Shown piece after piece: positions 35,125-45,169 of a stretch of 64,000 nt of DNA. The notes under the pieces were generated by a model. The model saw only the letters and a program-made list of their open reading frames with translations, ran no database searches and was not told where the DNA came from. Within the stretch, counting starts at the first letter, position 1. Each line of letters begins with the position of its first letter. Where the stretch lies: positions 4,443,001 through 4,507,000 of the forward strand of contig NC_009767.1 in NCBI RefSeq assembly GCF_000017805.1. Direction: 5' to 3'. This stretch comes from Roseiflexus castenholzii DSM 13941 (GTDB lineage: Bacteria > Chloroflexota > Chloroflexia > Chloroflexales > Roseiflexaceae). The translations under genes and the position numbers were made by a program.

Positions 35125-35542
35125 ACGAACCGCCCCCTCTCCAGGAGTATTCTCAGTTCCATCGTAGAACACAGCACAATGGAATTGCTGATATTACGCT
35201 GATAGACGCCTGACAACCATCTGACCGCTTCAAGGACGAGTGTTGAGATACAGCGTCCTGATGCGGCAGACAAAACGGTCGGGCTGTAATAAAACTGTAA
35301 GCGTCGATCAGGAAAGCTGCGCGCCCGTAGTCATGGCACGGCGCAGCCGTGTCGGAACAATCTGATCAGGAAGCAGATATTGGGCAATCTCAAGATCGGC
35401 GCCGGCTTCGACAGGCTCAGCCAACGGGGGTTGAGCTTGCCGAAACCGACGCCAACAACTCAACGTTCTTTGATTGTCCAGGTTCGGATTGATCGCTCGA
35501 CACGCGGTGCACATTGCCCAATCTGTGCCCATCCGTCTCATA

Positions 35543-35631
35543 TCAATGACCTGTGACCATCCGGCATGGTCACCCTGAGCGAAGCGAAGGGCTCGGAATG
35601 ACCAGCATGCGGCATCTTCAATCGTCATTGG
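35543..35631 (-). repeat. Truncated, inverted copy of the MITE-like element
   Basis: Read on the - strand it begins CCAATGACGATTGAAGATGC and continues to the CCCTTCGCTTCGCTCAGGGT segment. It then jumps directly to GACCATGCCGGATGGTCACA and GTCATTGA, losing about 55 bp of the middle. It lies in the 592-bp gap 35125-35716 between the amidase promoter region and comEC. I see no gene in that gap. Confidence 0.75.
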
Positions 35632-35716
35632 TATCAATCCGTGCGGATTCGTGTTCTGCGCCCTGGTCGTAACTTTTTCTTGACGGATGCGGTAGCAGTG
35701 GCAAGGGAGGCTGACG

Positions 35717-37201
35717 ATGACCCTGATCGTGCTTGCTCTTGCCTGGATGGTCGGCATCTTTCTTGCCGATGCCCTGCGCTTGCCACTCTGGCATCTGGTC
35801 GCCGGCAGCGTCGGGGGGGGCATTGCTGCAATCGTGCTGCGCCATCATCCGCGCTTGCGGCTGTTCTTCCTTGCGATATGTGTGGCAGCGGCTGGCGGCG
35901 CGCGTCTGGCAGCCGCAGAGATTCCGGTGTTGCCCCACAGCATCCGGCTGCTGAACGAGAGCGGCGAAGTACAGATTCGTGGCATCGTTGTCGAGGACCC
36001 ACGTCGTCTTGCCGATGGGCAGCGCGTGGTGATGGTTGCTGACAGTGTGCGTGTCGGGAACGCCTGGAAGCCGGCCGAAGGACTGGCGCTGGTCACGTTG
36101 CCACGCTACCCGGAGCGGTTCTATGGTGATCGATTGGAACTGACCGGTGCGCTGACGACGCCGCGCGCAGCGGCGCGCCCCGGCGAATTCGACTACCGGG
36201 TCTATCTGGCGCGGCGCGGTATTTTCTCACTGATGAAACCCGAACAATCACGCCTGATTGCGTCGAATCAGGGGCATCCGCTGATGACGGCGCTGCTCTG
36301 GTTCCGTGATCAGGCGCGCCGGACGCTGCTGCGCGAACTTCCCGAACCGCAGGCGGCGCTGGCGGTCGGGATTCTGCTGGGGTTGCAATCGTCGATCCCG
36401 GATGATGTGCTGGAGCACTTCAGCGCCGCCGGCGCCTCGCACATCCTCGTCATTTCCGGCTGGAACATCACGATCATCAGCGCAGCGCTCTACAGCCTGG
36501 CGGATGGGCTGAAACTGGAGCGGCGCAAAGCCTTCTGGTCCATTCTGATCACCATCTGGGTGTATACGCTGTTTGTCGGCGCAACACCAACGGTCATTCG
36601 CGCAGCAGTGATGGGCAGCATTGTGGTCATCGGACAGCGCCTGGATCGCCCGGCGCACGCCTGGACAACCCTCTTCGCGGCGTGTTGGGCGATGACGTTG
36701 TGGAATCCGCAGACGCTATGGGATATGGGGTTCCAACTGAGCGCGCTGGCGACGGCATCGCTGTTTGCGTATGGCAAGGGAACCGAGGCGCTGTTGATGC
36801 GCACACCGCTGCGCGTGGGTTGGCTCGATTGGGCGCGCGAGGCGCTCACAGCAACGCTGGCGGCGCAGATCCTGGCGCTCCCGCTCATTCTCTACGCTTT
36901 TGGCAATCTGTCGTTGATCGCACCACTGGCGAATGTGGCAATGTTGCCGATGGTTCCATCGGCCATGTTGTTCGGCGCGATTGCCCTGGTTGGCGGGATG
37001 ATCTGGCTGCCGCTGGGACAGTGGCTGGCGCTGCCGGCGTATCTGTTCCTTGCCGGGCTGACGGAGGGAGCGCGTCTGTTCGGGCAGTTGCCATGGGCGG
37101 CGGTGCAGTTGCCGCCGTTTCCGCTCTGGCTCCTCCTGGCATACTATGCCATTGTCGTAGGGGCATGGCTGTGGAATGCGAGCGTGACGGTCGAGACCTG
37201 A
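35717..37201 (+). CDS. comEC: ComEC/Rec2 family DNA-uptake channel protein, without the C-terminal metallo-beta-lactamase domain
   Basis: A 494-residue integral membrane protein. A DUF4131-type N-terminal part holds two spans and an OB-like stretch (VQIRGIVVEDPRRLADGQRV). The Competence domain follows, with AALAVGILLGLQSSIPDDVLEHFSAAG, the conserved SHILVISGWNITI, and ATPTVIRAAVMGSI. About ten spans can be counted. ComEC forms the inner-membrane channel for single-stranded DNA in transformation. Full-length proteins are about 750 residues with a metallo-beta-lactamase nuclease domain; here the protein stops after the last span. It is convergent with the chemoreceptor gene, 13 bp apart. Confidence 0.88.
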   Translation: MTLIVLALAWMVGIFLADALRLPLWHLVAGSVGGGIAAIVLRHHPRLRLFFLAICVAAAGGARLAAAEIPVLPHSIRLLNESGEVQIRGIVVEDPRRLADGQRVVMVADSVRVGNAWKPAEGLALVTLPRYPERFYGDRLELTGALTTPRAAARPGEFDYRVYLARRGIFSLMKPEQSRLIASNQGHPLMTALLWFRDQARRTLLRELPEPQAALAVGILLGLQSSIPDDVLEHFSAAGASHILVISGWNITIISAALYSLADGLKLERRKAFWSILITIWVYTLFVGATPTVIRAAVMGSIVVIGQRLDRPAHAWTTLFAACWAMTLWNPQTLWDMGFQLSALATASLFAYGKGTEALLMRTPLRVGWLDWAREALTATLAAQILALPLILYAFGNLSLIAPLANVAMLPMVPSAMLFGAIALVGGMIWLPLGQWLALPAYLFLAGLTEGARLFGQLPWAAVQLPPFPLWLLLAYYAIVVGAWLWNASVTVET

Positions 37202-37214
37202 TTCCTTGCCCCCG

Positions 37215-39467
37215 TCATGCCAGGCGATATACCGCCACCATCTGCTGAAGCGATTGCGCCAGCGTGTTCAGGTCTTGCGCAGCACGCTCAGCCTGGCGCG
37301 TGCTTGCCAGCGTCTCGCTTGCCGCCTTCTGGATGGACGTCAGCGCCTGCCCGATCTGGTCAAGTCCGGCGGTTGCCTGCCGGGCGCTGGCAGCCATCTG
37401 CACATTGACCTGCGCGCCGGTCTCGACTTCGCCAGCAATACGATGGATCACATCACCTGCCTGACTCACCAGTTGACTGCCGGAATCCACACGTTTCGCG
37501 CCTTCTTCGGTCACCACCACAGCGGTATTGGTTGACTTTTGAATGTCTCCCAGGATGGAACGAACCTGCACCGTCGCCTGCTTGCTGCGTTCTGCCAGAT
37601 CGCGCACCTGTTGGGCGACAATTGAGAAACTTCTTCCATGCTCGCCGGCGCGCGCCGCTTCGATGGCAGCGTTGAGGGCAAGCAGGTTCGATTGATCGGC
37701 GAGTTCAGAGACAACGCTGGTAATGGCGCTGATCGCCTGTGCCTGATCGGCAAGCGACAGAATGGTTTGCGCAATGCCTTCGACCCTCCGGCGAATGTCG
37801 GTCATGCTCTGCACCGTTTCTTCGACGACTGCGATCCCCTGTTGGGCGACCGTAAGCGCTGCCTGAGCATCACGCGCGATATGGTCCGCCTGGTCGGCGG
37901 TTTGCCGCGCAATCGCGCGCACCTCATCAAGCGCCGCCATGGTTTGGGCAACAGCGGTTGATTGTTCGTTGGCTGCCGATGCCTGTTGCGTGGTCGTCGC
38001 CAGGATTTGCGCAGCAGCGGCGGCGATGGCGCTGGCAGCCTCTTGCGATCGCCGCCCCATAGCACGCAGGCTTTCGACCATATGGTTGAGACCTTCGCCT
38101 AACTGACCCAGAGCGTCACCGCGATCAATGTGGAGCGACTGTGAGAGGTCGCCGTTCGCCACACGCTGCACAAACGCCAGGTATTCGGCGACGCTCCGTT
38201 CGAGCGATGCGCGTCCTTCGGCTTCGATGCGCTGGAGGCGCTGCGCTTCCGCCTGCGCAGCCTGCGCTTCGTTGATGCGCGCTTCCAGCGCATCCGCCAT
38301 GGCGTCGAAAGTGTGGGCAAGAATACCGATTTCGTCGCGCCGTTGCATGTGGAGACGCTTGCGCAGATCGCCTCCCGCAATGACGCTCGCGGTCTCGATC
38401 AGTTGGAGCAATGGTCGGCGCAGGGAGTTGTTCACAAACCAGAGCGTGACCGCAATGGCGAGAGATGCAGCAATGGCGGTGATCAGCAGGGCATAACCGG
38501 TTTGACTGCGCACCACGCTGTAGAACTGTTCAATCGGCACACGATGGATGTAGTACCAGTCTACCGAGCGCAATTTGCGGATGACCGATTCCCCCTCCTC
38601 GCCGGAATTGAGCGTGCCGGTGAAAAAGCGACTCTCGTCGACGTGTCGGTTCAGGAGATCGATACTTTCGAGAACTTCGGGCATCGAAGAGGCTTGTTGC
38701 AGCAGTGTGGCCGTGTTGTCGCCAAAACGACGGGCGTCGATCATTTTCTGCGCAACTGTTGGCGCCAGCGGCGCCGATGGGTGAAAGAGCAGATGCGGAA
38801 AGTTCGGGACTGAGAGACGAATGCCATGAGCGTCCACAATCACGCTATAACTGCCCGTGCCGCTGCGATTCGCGTCAAGCGCCACCAGGCGGTGAATCTC
38901 ATCGAGCCGAACACGACCATCGACAATGCCGATCATCTGATTGTTCGATCCATACACGGGCGCCGTGAAATGGAGATAGACTTGATCGTCATTCGGATCG
39001 GTCGTTGCATCCGACATCCCCAACGCACCGCGCTGCGCACTGATGACTTCCGGTCGCTGACTGCGATCCTGTCCAGGCAGTGTCGGATTGGTGCTAATCA
39101 GTGTCTGTCCGGCGACATTCAGCAGCGACATGGAGTCGTAGTTGAAGGTGCTCTGGACGGCGTTGATCACGGATTGTCCTCGCTCGCGCGCTTCGGGGTC
39201 ATCCTGATTCGCAAGCATGAGACGCACGAGTGGCAGCTGCGCTGTCAGCGCCACGCCGGATCGCCGATCCTGGAGATACATCTCGATGCGCTCGATGCCA
39301 TTGAGGGTCTGAGCATCAATCTCGCGCTGCGCCGTCGCAATGGCGTTTTCGGTGGCAACCCGGTTGGTCAACAGGGTCAGCGCTATCATTGCCATCAGCG
39401 CAGTGGCAATGGTGAACAGCCCCAATCGGATGCTCAGGGAACGAGCAGGGGAAAAGATGCTCAGCAT
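37215..39467 (-). CDS. Methyl-accepting chemotaxis protein with Cache sensor
   Basis: A 750-residue chemoreceptor. Spans at about 15-35 and 330-355 frame an extracellular double Cache domain. A HAMP domain (RRPLLQLIETASVIAGGDLRKR) follows. After a coiled-coil stretch comes a second HAMP-like segment (VANGDLSQSLHIDRGDALG). The signalling tip is SELADQSNLLALNAAIEAAR, then GEHGRSFSIVAQQVRDLAE. GGAGG lies 6 nt before ATG 39467. No che or flagellar genes are in the window, so it probably steers surface (type IV pilus or gliding) motility. Ligand unknown. Confidence 0.93.
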   Translation of the reverse strand: MLSIFSPARSLSIRLGLFTIATALMAMIALTLLTNRVATENAIATAQREIDAQTLNGIERIEMYLQDRRSGVALTAQLPLVRLMLANQDDPEARERGQSVINAVQSTFNYDSMSLLNVAGQTLISTNPTLPGQDRSQRPEVISAQRGALGMSDATTDPNDDQVYLHFTAPVYGSNNQMIGIVDGRVRLDEIHRLVALDANRSGTGSYSVIVDAHGIRLSVPNFPHLLFHPSAPLAPTVAQKMIDARRFGDNTATLLQQASSMPEVLESIDLLNRHVDESRFFTGTLNSGEEGESVIRKLRSVDWYYIHRVPIEQFYSVVRSQTGYALLITAIAASLAIAVTLWFVNNSLRRPLLQLIETASVIAGGDLRKRLHMQRRDEIGILAHTFDAMADALEARINEAQAAQAEAQRLQRIEAEGRASLERSVAEYLAFVQRVANGDLSQSLHIDRGDALGQLGEGLNHMVESLRAMGRRSQEAASAIAAAAAQILATTTQQASAANEQSTAVAQTMAALDEVRAIARQTADQADHIARDAQAALTVAQQGIAVVEETVQSMTDIRRRVEGIAQTILSLADQAQAISAITSVVSELADQSNLLALNAAIEAARAGEHGRSFSIVAQQVRDLAERSKQATVQVRSILGDIQKSTNTAVVVTEEGAKRVDSGSQLVSQAGDVIHRIAGEVETGAQVNVQMAASARQATAGLDQIGQALTSIQKAASETLASTRQAERAAQDLNTLAQSLQQMVAVYRLA

Positions 39468-40034
39468 AGTGAACCTCCTCGCTGCGTCTGAATAGACCGG
39501 TTGTGTCGCGTCGTTATTATCGGCGCGGTGGTGCGTCGTTCACCGGTTGCGCGTGCGGGGCGCGTCGAGCGCGCGGCGGCGGATGCACGGTTGTGCCGGG
39601 CGCTCAGAACATGAGGTCAACCGCGCGTATGAATGCGCACTGACAGTGACATATCATGGCCACGTTGATATGACAAGAGGCAATATGTGAGCGAAATGGT
39701 GACAATTTCGCTGACAATGGCGTTTGACGCCTGCGTGGACTGAACCCGGTCTATCTGTTCGTCCACTCGTCCGCCGGCGGAAGCGGCGGACGATGGCGAG
39801 CAATGCCCGTCTGCACGGGCTTGATCAGACGGAAACGGATTCATTGTTCGAAGGCGGCGCACCGTTGCACGGAGCACATTGAGGGTCACGCGCCTGCCCT
39901 GAGCAGAGCGTGGCTCTGAACCCGGAAAGGTTGAACACCTTCCCGATCCTTGGGTCTCCAGCAGCGGATCGGGTTCGACATCAGAAGCGCACCGGATGAA
40001 TGAGGCTTGTGCCCTGTTCGACCTTCTCCCGCGC
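39468..40034. other. Gene-free gap with a perfect inverted repeat
   Basis: No supportable gene in 567 bp; an open frame at 39617-40057 on the - strand overlaps the Uma2 gene and lacks recognisable sequence. At 39690-39712 the arms AGCGAAAT and ATTTCGCT enclose GGTGACA, 8-bp arms in an unusually AT-rich spot. It could be an operator or a hairpin; its distance (over 200 bp) from both genes makes the role unclear. Confidence 0.5.
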
Positions 40035-40736
40035 TCAAGAGTCGTTGGAGCCGGCAAGGCGCGCCAGGAACGCGGCGTGTTCGGCGGTTGCCAGACCCTC
40101 GCGCGCTACTGCCAGCATCCGCGCCAGGTCGTTTGCCCAGAATGCGTCAACCGCCAGCCACAAGCCGGGGAAGACCTCGCTGCGCAGCACGCCGTCGGTC
40201 GGCGGCAGCGTCACATATTCCGCGTTGCGCAGCACAAACCAGTCGATCCGCCGCTCGTAGATCTGCACGACTACATATTCGCGCACACCATTGCGCGCAT
40301 ACGCGCGTTTCTTGTCGTACAGGTCATACGCGGCGCTGCTGGCAGCAATCTCGACGACCAACTCTGGCGCACCTTCCAGGTAATCGTCGTCGCCGACCTT
40401 CGAACCGCCGCCCTCCAACCGCAGCAGCGCATCGGGCTGCACTTCGTTCTCCAGGTCGAGCCGCACCGTGGCGCTGTCGGCGAGTTCGACCCCCGGCGTT
40501 GCAGCCGCGTATGCACCCAGCCAGACAATAATCATTGCGTGCGGACGACCATGCTGACGATAGCGAATGGGGGAAGTCACGTAGACCACTCCTTCGACCA
40601 GTTCGGCGCGCAGCGTGTCGGGGGCGGCGTGATAGCGCCGCTCGAACTCTGCGCGCGAGAGCCGGTCGCCCGACATGAGCGGCGGAACCGGATGGGTCGC
40701 TTCGGCAGGCGTTTCGATTGTGGGGGAGGTGGTCAT
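40035..40736 (-). CDS. Uma2 family (DUF820) PD-(D/E)xK nuclease-like protein
   Basis: A 233-residue protein of a family expanded in Cyanobacteria and Chloroflexota. The fold's core is visible: EVQPDALLRL (catalytic Asp), GAPELVVEIAASS (Glu) and YDKKRAYARNGVREYVVV (Lys). The N-terminus has the usual LSRAEFERR and LVEGVVYVTSPI. Biological role of Uma2 proteins is unsettled; links to mobile elements have been proposed. A TATAAT (- strand, 40768-40773) lies about 30 nt before the ATG and is part of the duplicated flank of the MITE-like element next door. Confidence 0.87.
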   Translation of the reverse strand: MTTSPTIETPAEATHPVPPLMSGDRLSRAEFERRYHAAPDTLRAELVEGVVYVTSPIRYRQHGRPHAMIIVWLGAYAAATPGVELADSATVRLDLENEVQPDALLRLEGGGSKVGDDDYLEGAPELVVEIAASSAAYDLYDKKRAYARNGVREYVVVQIYERRIDWFVLRNAEYVTLPPTDGVLRSEVFPGLWLAVDAFWANDLARMLAVAREGLATAEHAAFLARLAGSNDS

Positions 40737-40773
40737 CGATTTGCCTGCAACAATGTCGTCTAGCGTTATTATA

Positions 40774-40917
40774 CCAATGACGATTGAAGATGCCGCATTC
40801 TTGCCATTCCGAGCCCTTCGCTTCGCTCAGGGTAAACGCAGCGAGGAATCTGAGCGGGTTGCGCAAGACCCCTCGCGCTGCTCGGGGTGACCATGCCGGA
40901 TGGTCACCGGTCATTGG
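40774..40917 (+). mobile_element. Intact MITE-like element with 7-bp flanking duplication
   Basis: A 144-bp element with 8-bp perfect terminal inverted repeats, CCAATGAC at the left and GTCATTGG at the right. TATTATA is present directly on both sides (40767-40773 and 40918-40924), as expected for a target-site duplication. The interior has CGAGCCCTTCGCTTCGCTCA, CGCAGCGAGGAATCTGAGCG and the hairpin GACCAT-GCCGG-ATGGTC. No coding capacity. The gap between it and the PIG-L gene (40925-41123) has no gene. Confidence 0.7.
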
Positions 40918-41123
40918 TATTATACCCCGAAGCATCACTCAAACAAGATTGACGCAACGACGTAGAGATGCAAAGCATTGCAAGATCAGTGCGCCACCTT
41001 TGCGTCTTTGCGCCGCTGCGTCCGCCTTTTCGGCGCCAGGCGGCGGTCAGTCATACAAAAGATATTCAGGCGACCGATTGCGTCGCGCAACGAGCGACGC
41101 CCGCTGACAGTCCGATTTGCCGT

Positions 41124-41957
<834 letters not shown>

Positions 41958-41967
41958 CGAAAACTCC

Positions 41968-43968
41968 TCACGGTTGATACAGATTGACTCGGTACGAAGC
42001 CGGTTCAGTCGTGAAATGAGTCGCGCCGCTAACCAGCAGTATTGCGCGCTGCCCGGCAGCGACCCGGAGGCTGATGCGCCCCTGATTATCGATCTCTGGA
42101 ATGATCACCCGCGTTTCATCGCTGTCGAACAACAGCAACCGCACGACCCAGCGTTGCGGAAGAATGCCGGATGTGCGCACGAACCCTATCGCGTCCCATC
42201 CGCCGTCATCGGTTTCGGCGCCATCGGCGAAGCCAATCTCCGGAACTCGAATATCATCGATCAGCATGCCAGGACCGTTGATCGCCGCATCGGAGATGAC
42301 CCAGAAGCGCAGCAGAACGTCCTGACCGACGAACGGCGTCAGGTCGATGCGCTCGTCGATCCAGCGTCCGCGCACGCCGCCGAGGGCGACATCCGGCGCG
42401 CCGCTGACGCCGGTGAATCCGTACCCCATGTTGTGCCCCTGCGGATCGTCGGCACGAGTGGTGATGCCGGGGAGCGTCTGCCAGTGCGTACCGCCGTCGT
42501 TGGAGACGGTGACGAAGGCATAGTCGTAGTCGCGCTCAAGTTCGTGCCAGAGACGAAACGTGAGCGTTGCGCGCGACACACTGCGCAGATCGAGGTGTCG
42601 CGTCAGTGTCGAGACGCTTTCATCGCCGCGATTGCTCCACCAGGCGAAGCGCCCTTCGGCCGGCAACACTCCAACCAACTGCACCGTATCGGCGCCATCG
42701 AAATCGATTGCCAGCGGACCGTCGAGCGGACCCATGTAATCCACTCCAAACTGACGCACTGTAGCGGAGGTTGTTCCCGGTTCAAGGCGCATCGTTGCGG
42801 CGCGCGTCGGAATGCCACGATACGCATAGCGTCCATCGTCCACATATGGATCATTCAAGGCATTGGCGACTGCCCAATCGGCAAACAGATCCGCGAAGGT
42901 GACAATATCGGGGCGACGGTAAGCGGCGAGATTTGCCAGAACATGCACATTGTTGCCCGCATCAGCGTCGATCCAGTCGGCGGGGCGACTGTCGCCAGCA
43001 TACTGTTCATACAGATAGCGCATGAAGAGTTGCGCTGCACCGTAGTGGCGCGTAACGCCGCTTCCCGGCGCCCACGTCGTCAGTTGCGTGTCGGGATTGC
43101 GGAGATACGCCAATGCCGCGCCATTGTCGCCCAATCCATTCAGGTCCTCGGCGAGCATCGAGAGACCTTCGTTAAACCATGTTGGGCTGCGTGGCTGACG
43201 GTGCCAGTGGATCATATGCTGAAACTCATGCGCCAGCGTTGCGTTGTAGGTCTCGCTGCCGGGAGGGAAGGCGACTGCGTCGATGACGAACATCTCACGC
43301 TCGTTGCTGAAACGATTGACCGCGCGCGTCACGCCATCGGCTGACGAAAAATACCCGCCTGCTCCGCGAATGCGGGTATTGAGAATCGTCAGTCGCGCGT
43401 CGCCATCGACGCCGGGGATGCGTTCCTCACCGAACAACAAGCGATTACGCGGGTAGATCCGTTCCTCGAAGACCTGCGCCGACTGCTCGATCAGATGTTG
43501 CGGGACATCGAGCGTCGTATCAATATACATCAACACAACCGGACCGGCGTAACGCAGTTGTGCTGTGACAGTATAGTTCACATTGTTCGAGACATCAGCC
43601 ACCCAGAAGGTCTCGGTTGCGCCAATCCGAACGTCGAGCGGCATCGTCCGGGCCACATAGGGGATGTCGCCGCCATGGAACGCCGCACTGATCGCGCGCT
43701 GATCACGAGGAGCAGGGACGGCAGCGGCAATCGTCGTCAGTTCGTCGATGGGAGCGGTAACGGGCACGATAGATGCGGTGGGGCGGATAGAAGCGACAGG
43801 CACGGATGACGGAGTGACAGACGGCGCAACCGTCGGCGACGCAATCACAGGAAGATGGGAAGGGGGCAATGACGGCACGGCGCCGGCGCAGGCAGACAGG
43901 AGTGCAATCACGAGCAGTGCAAGAGCGCCGGGCAGGGTCGGCAACGGTCGGGCGGGGAAACGATTCAT
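41968..43968 (-). CDS. Lipoprotein metallopeptidase (HEFQH gluzincin-like) with C-terminal beta domains
   Basis: A 666-residue lipoprotein: lipobox LLSAC near residue 26, then a Pro/Ser/Thr-rich tether to about residue 85. The peptidase region has the zinc motif LAHEFQHMIHWH followed by WFNEGLSMLAEDL (third ligand Glu). This layout resembles M30 (hyicolysin-like) or related gluzincins. The C-terminal part (about 440-600) resembles the jelly-roll (MAM/immune-inhibitor-A-like) modules: TLTFRLWHELERDYDYAFV, VSNDGGTHW, LLRFWVISDAAINGPGMLID. A terminal PPC-like domain may close it. The substrate is unknown. A TATAAT lies upstream at 44009-44014. Confidence 0.85.
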   Translation of the reverse strand: MNRFPARPLPTLPGALALLVIALLSACAGAVPSLPPSHLPVIASPTVAPSVTPSSVPVASIRPTASIVPVTAPIDELTTIAAAVPAPRDQRAISAAFHGGDIPYVARTMPLDVRIGATETFWVADVSNNVNYTVTAQLRYAGPVVLMYIDTTLDVPQHLIEQSAQVFEERIYPRNRLLFGEERIPGVDGDARLTILNTRIRGAGGYFSSADGVTRAVNRFSNEREMFVIDAVAFPPGSETYNATLAHEFQHMIHWHRQPRSPTWFNEGLSMLAEDLNGLGDNGAALAYLRNPDTQLTTWAPGSGVTRHYGAAQLFMRYLYEQYAGDSRPADWIDADAGNNVHVLANLAAYRRPDIVTFADLFADWAVANALNDPYVDDGRYAYRGIPTRAATMRLEPGTTSATVRQFGVDYMGPLDGPLAIDFDGADTVQLVGVLPAEGRFAWWSNRGDESVSTLTRHLDLRSVSRATLTFRLWHELERDYDYAFVTVSNDGGTHWQTLPGITTRADDPQGHNMGYGFTGVSGAPDVALGGVRGRWIDERIDLTPFVGQDVLLRFWVISDAAINGPGMLIDDIRVPEIGFADGAETDDGGWDAIGFVRTSGILPQRWVVRLLLFDSDETRVIIPEIDNQGRISLRVAAGQRAILLVSGATHFTTEPASYRVNLYQP

Positions 43969-44432
43969 TGCACAGACTCTCGCAGCATGCCGCTCTCACC
44001 TCCGGGGTATTATACCACCAGCCTCATCTCACGGAAGGTGCTGCCGCATGTCGGCAGCAGGCAGGAGCAGGTTCAGGCATGAACGGTCGGGACACCACCC
44101 GCCGCTCCTCCCGGCGCCGAACCGTCGCACTGATGGCGAAAAGGACGCTTACGCACCCTCCACCGACGCGCGGACCTGTATCCGGCAAAGATTCGCGCAC
44201 TCAGCACGAGCGCATTGTGCTCTGATGGAACATACACCTTTCAGAAACCGGATCGATAACGCATGGGAGGGCAAGAAGAGGCAGGGGAGAATATGCGCGT
44301 GGCACGCCGCGCGCGGTGTATTGCGCCATTGCAACACGCCTGCGCTGAGCGCACGCGCCACGCTCTGGCACACCGCCCGTGTGCGACGACACAAAGGGCA
44401 ATGCTGCCAAAATGGCGGGATAAGGGATTCGG
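43969..44432. other. Gene-free region with -10 box of the metallopeptidase operon
   Basis: TATAAT on the - strand (44009-44014) lies 41 nt before the ATG at 43968; the -35 position (TTCCGT) is poor. I see no convincing gene in the rest; open frames on the + strand are shadows of low-complexity GC-rich sequence. Confidence 0.45.
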
Positions 44433-44690
44433 TTACACCAGCAATCCGAGGGCAAGCAGGAAGAGCATCACCGTGATCTGTGTGCAGCGCAAGCCATCGA
44501 TCTGAACGGCGCGCCAGAACTCTTCACGCCCCAACCACCACCAAACGCGCGACAGATTCTGGCGCAACCGGCTCCCGCGGAGCGATGCCGGCGCTTCAAT
44601 GCGCGCAAGACGCAACAGGCGACGGGTGTGAACGGTTATCATTGCGCCCCAGAGACTCACGACGACAATCTGAACAATCAGCTCCACCAT
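44433..44690 (-). CDS. Small two-span membrane protein of unknown function
   Basis: An 85-residue protein from ATG 44690, which has GGAGG 6 nt upstream. Spans are at about residues 3-20 (ELIVQIVVVSLWGAMITV) and 70-85 (VMLFLLALGLLV). The middle is basic (RRLLRLARIEAPASLRGSRL). An in-frame ATG at 44888 would lie at the transcription start of the promoter at 44894 and is unlikely, although it would add a CQRCHPDMHH segment. I do not recognise the family. Confidence 0.6.
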   Translation of the reverse strand: MVELIVQIVVVSLWGAMITVHTRRLLRLARIEAPASLRGSRLRQNLSRVWWWLGREEFWRAVQIDGLRCTQITVMLFLLALGLLV

Positions 44691-44893
44691 GATGTTCCTC
44701 CGGATATGATCGTTCTGCTGCTGACTGAATAGAATCTCCTGTGTCGTTCGATGTGGTCGTGCCTGCACGTGCAGCCAGGGTTCCTTACAAGCGCGAAGTG
44801 CGAGGTGGTGCATATCGGGATGGCATCGCTGGCATACCACGGACATTGCAGATTCTTTGTGAAGCCAGGAGCACCTGCGCTGTTGCATAGTGT

Positions 44894-44922
44894 ATTATAC
44901 CGACTCGTTCGCGCCATGTGAA
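44894..44922 (-). promoter_or_regulatory. Promoter of the small membrane protein gene
   Basis: On the - strand: TTCACA (44917-44922), a 17-bp spacer and a perfect TATAAT (44894-44899). It predicts a leader of nearly 200 nt before the GGAGG/ATG at 44690. Confidence 0.6.
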
Positions 44923-45116
44923 GCCCTTTTGCCCATGTTCTTTGCACGAGTTTCACTGCAACCTTCGCTCCTCAGAGCAACGCACCTCGCACCGTCAAGT
45001 ATAGCAGGCGCCGCCCGCTGGAATGATTTCGATTGAGTGACAGGATGTGTGCAGTTTTGTCGCAGCGCGCTCGAGCGCCCGATCCATCGCCCCACAAATC
45101 GCCCGGCTCGTCCCAT

Positions 45117-45124
45117 GCTATAAT
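45117..45124 (+). promoter_or_regulatory. Extended -10 element of the lon operon
   Basis: GCTATAAT: a perfect TATAAT (45119-45124) with TG two bases further upstream (extended -10). The -35 region is poor. The predicted start at about 45131 gives a leader of about 40 nt. No CIRCE heat-shock inverted repeat was found, so heat control, if any, is by another mechanism. Confidence 0.5.
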
Positions 45125-45169
45125 CCCATGCACACCATTGGCGAATGGTCCGCTGCGAATGAGGACGCT

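Noticed and set aside
39617..40057. A 146-residue minus-strand frame between the chemoreceptor and Uma2 genes
   Set aside because: It overlaps the Uma2 3' end, has no recognisable domain and an atypical composition.
43748..44476. Plus-strand frames opposite the metallopeptidase N-terminus and the gap behind it
   Set aside because: Antisense to the signal peptide and linker coding region; no ribosome site or motif.
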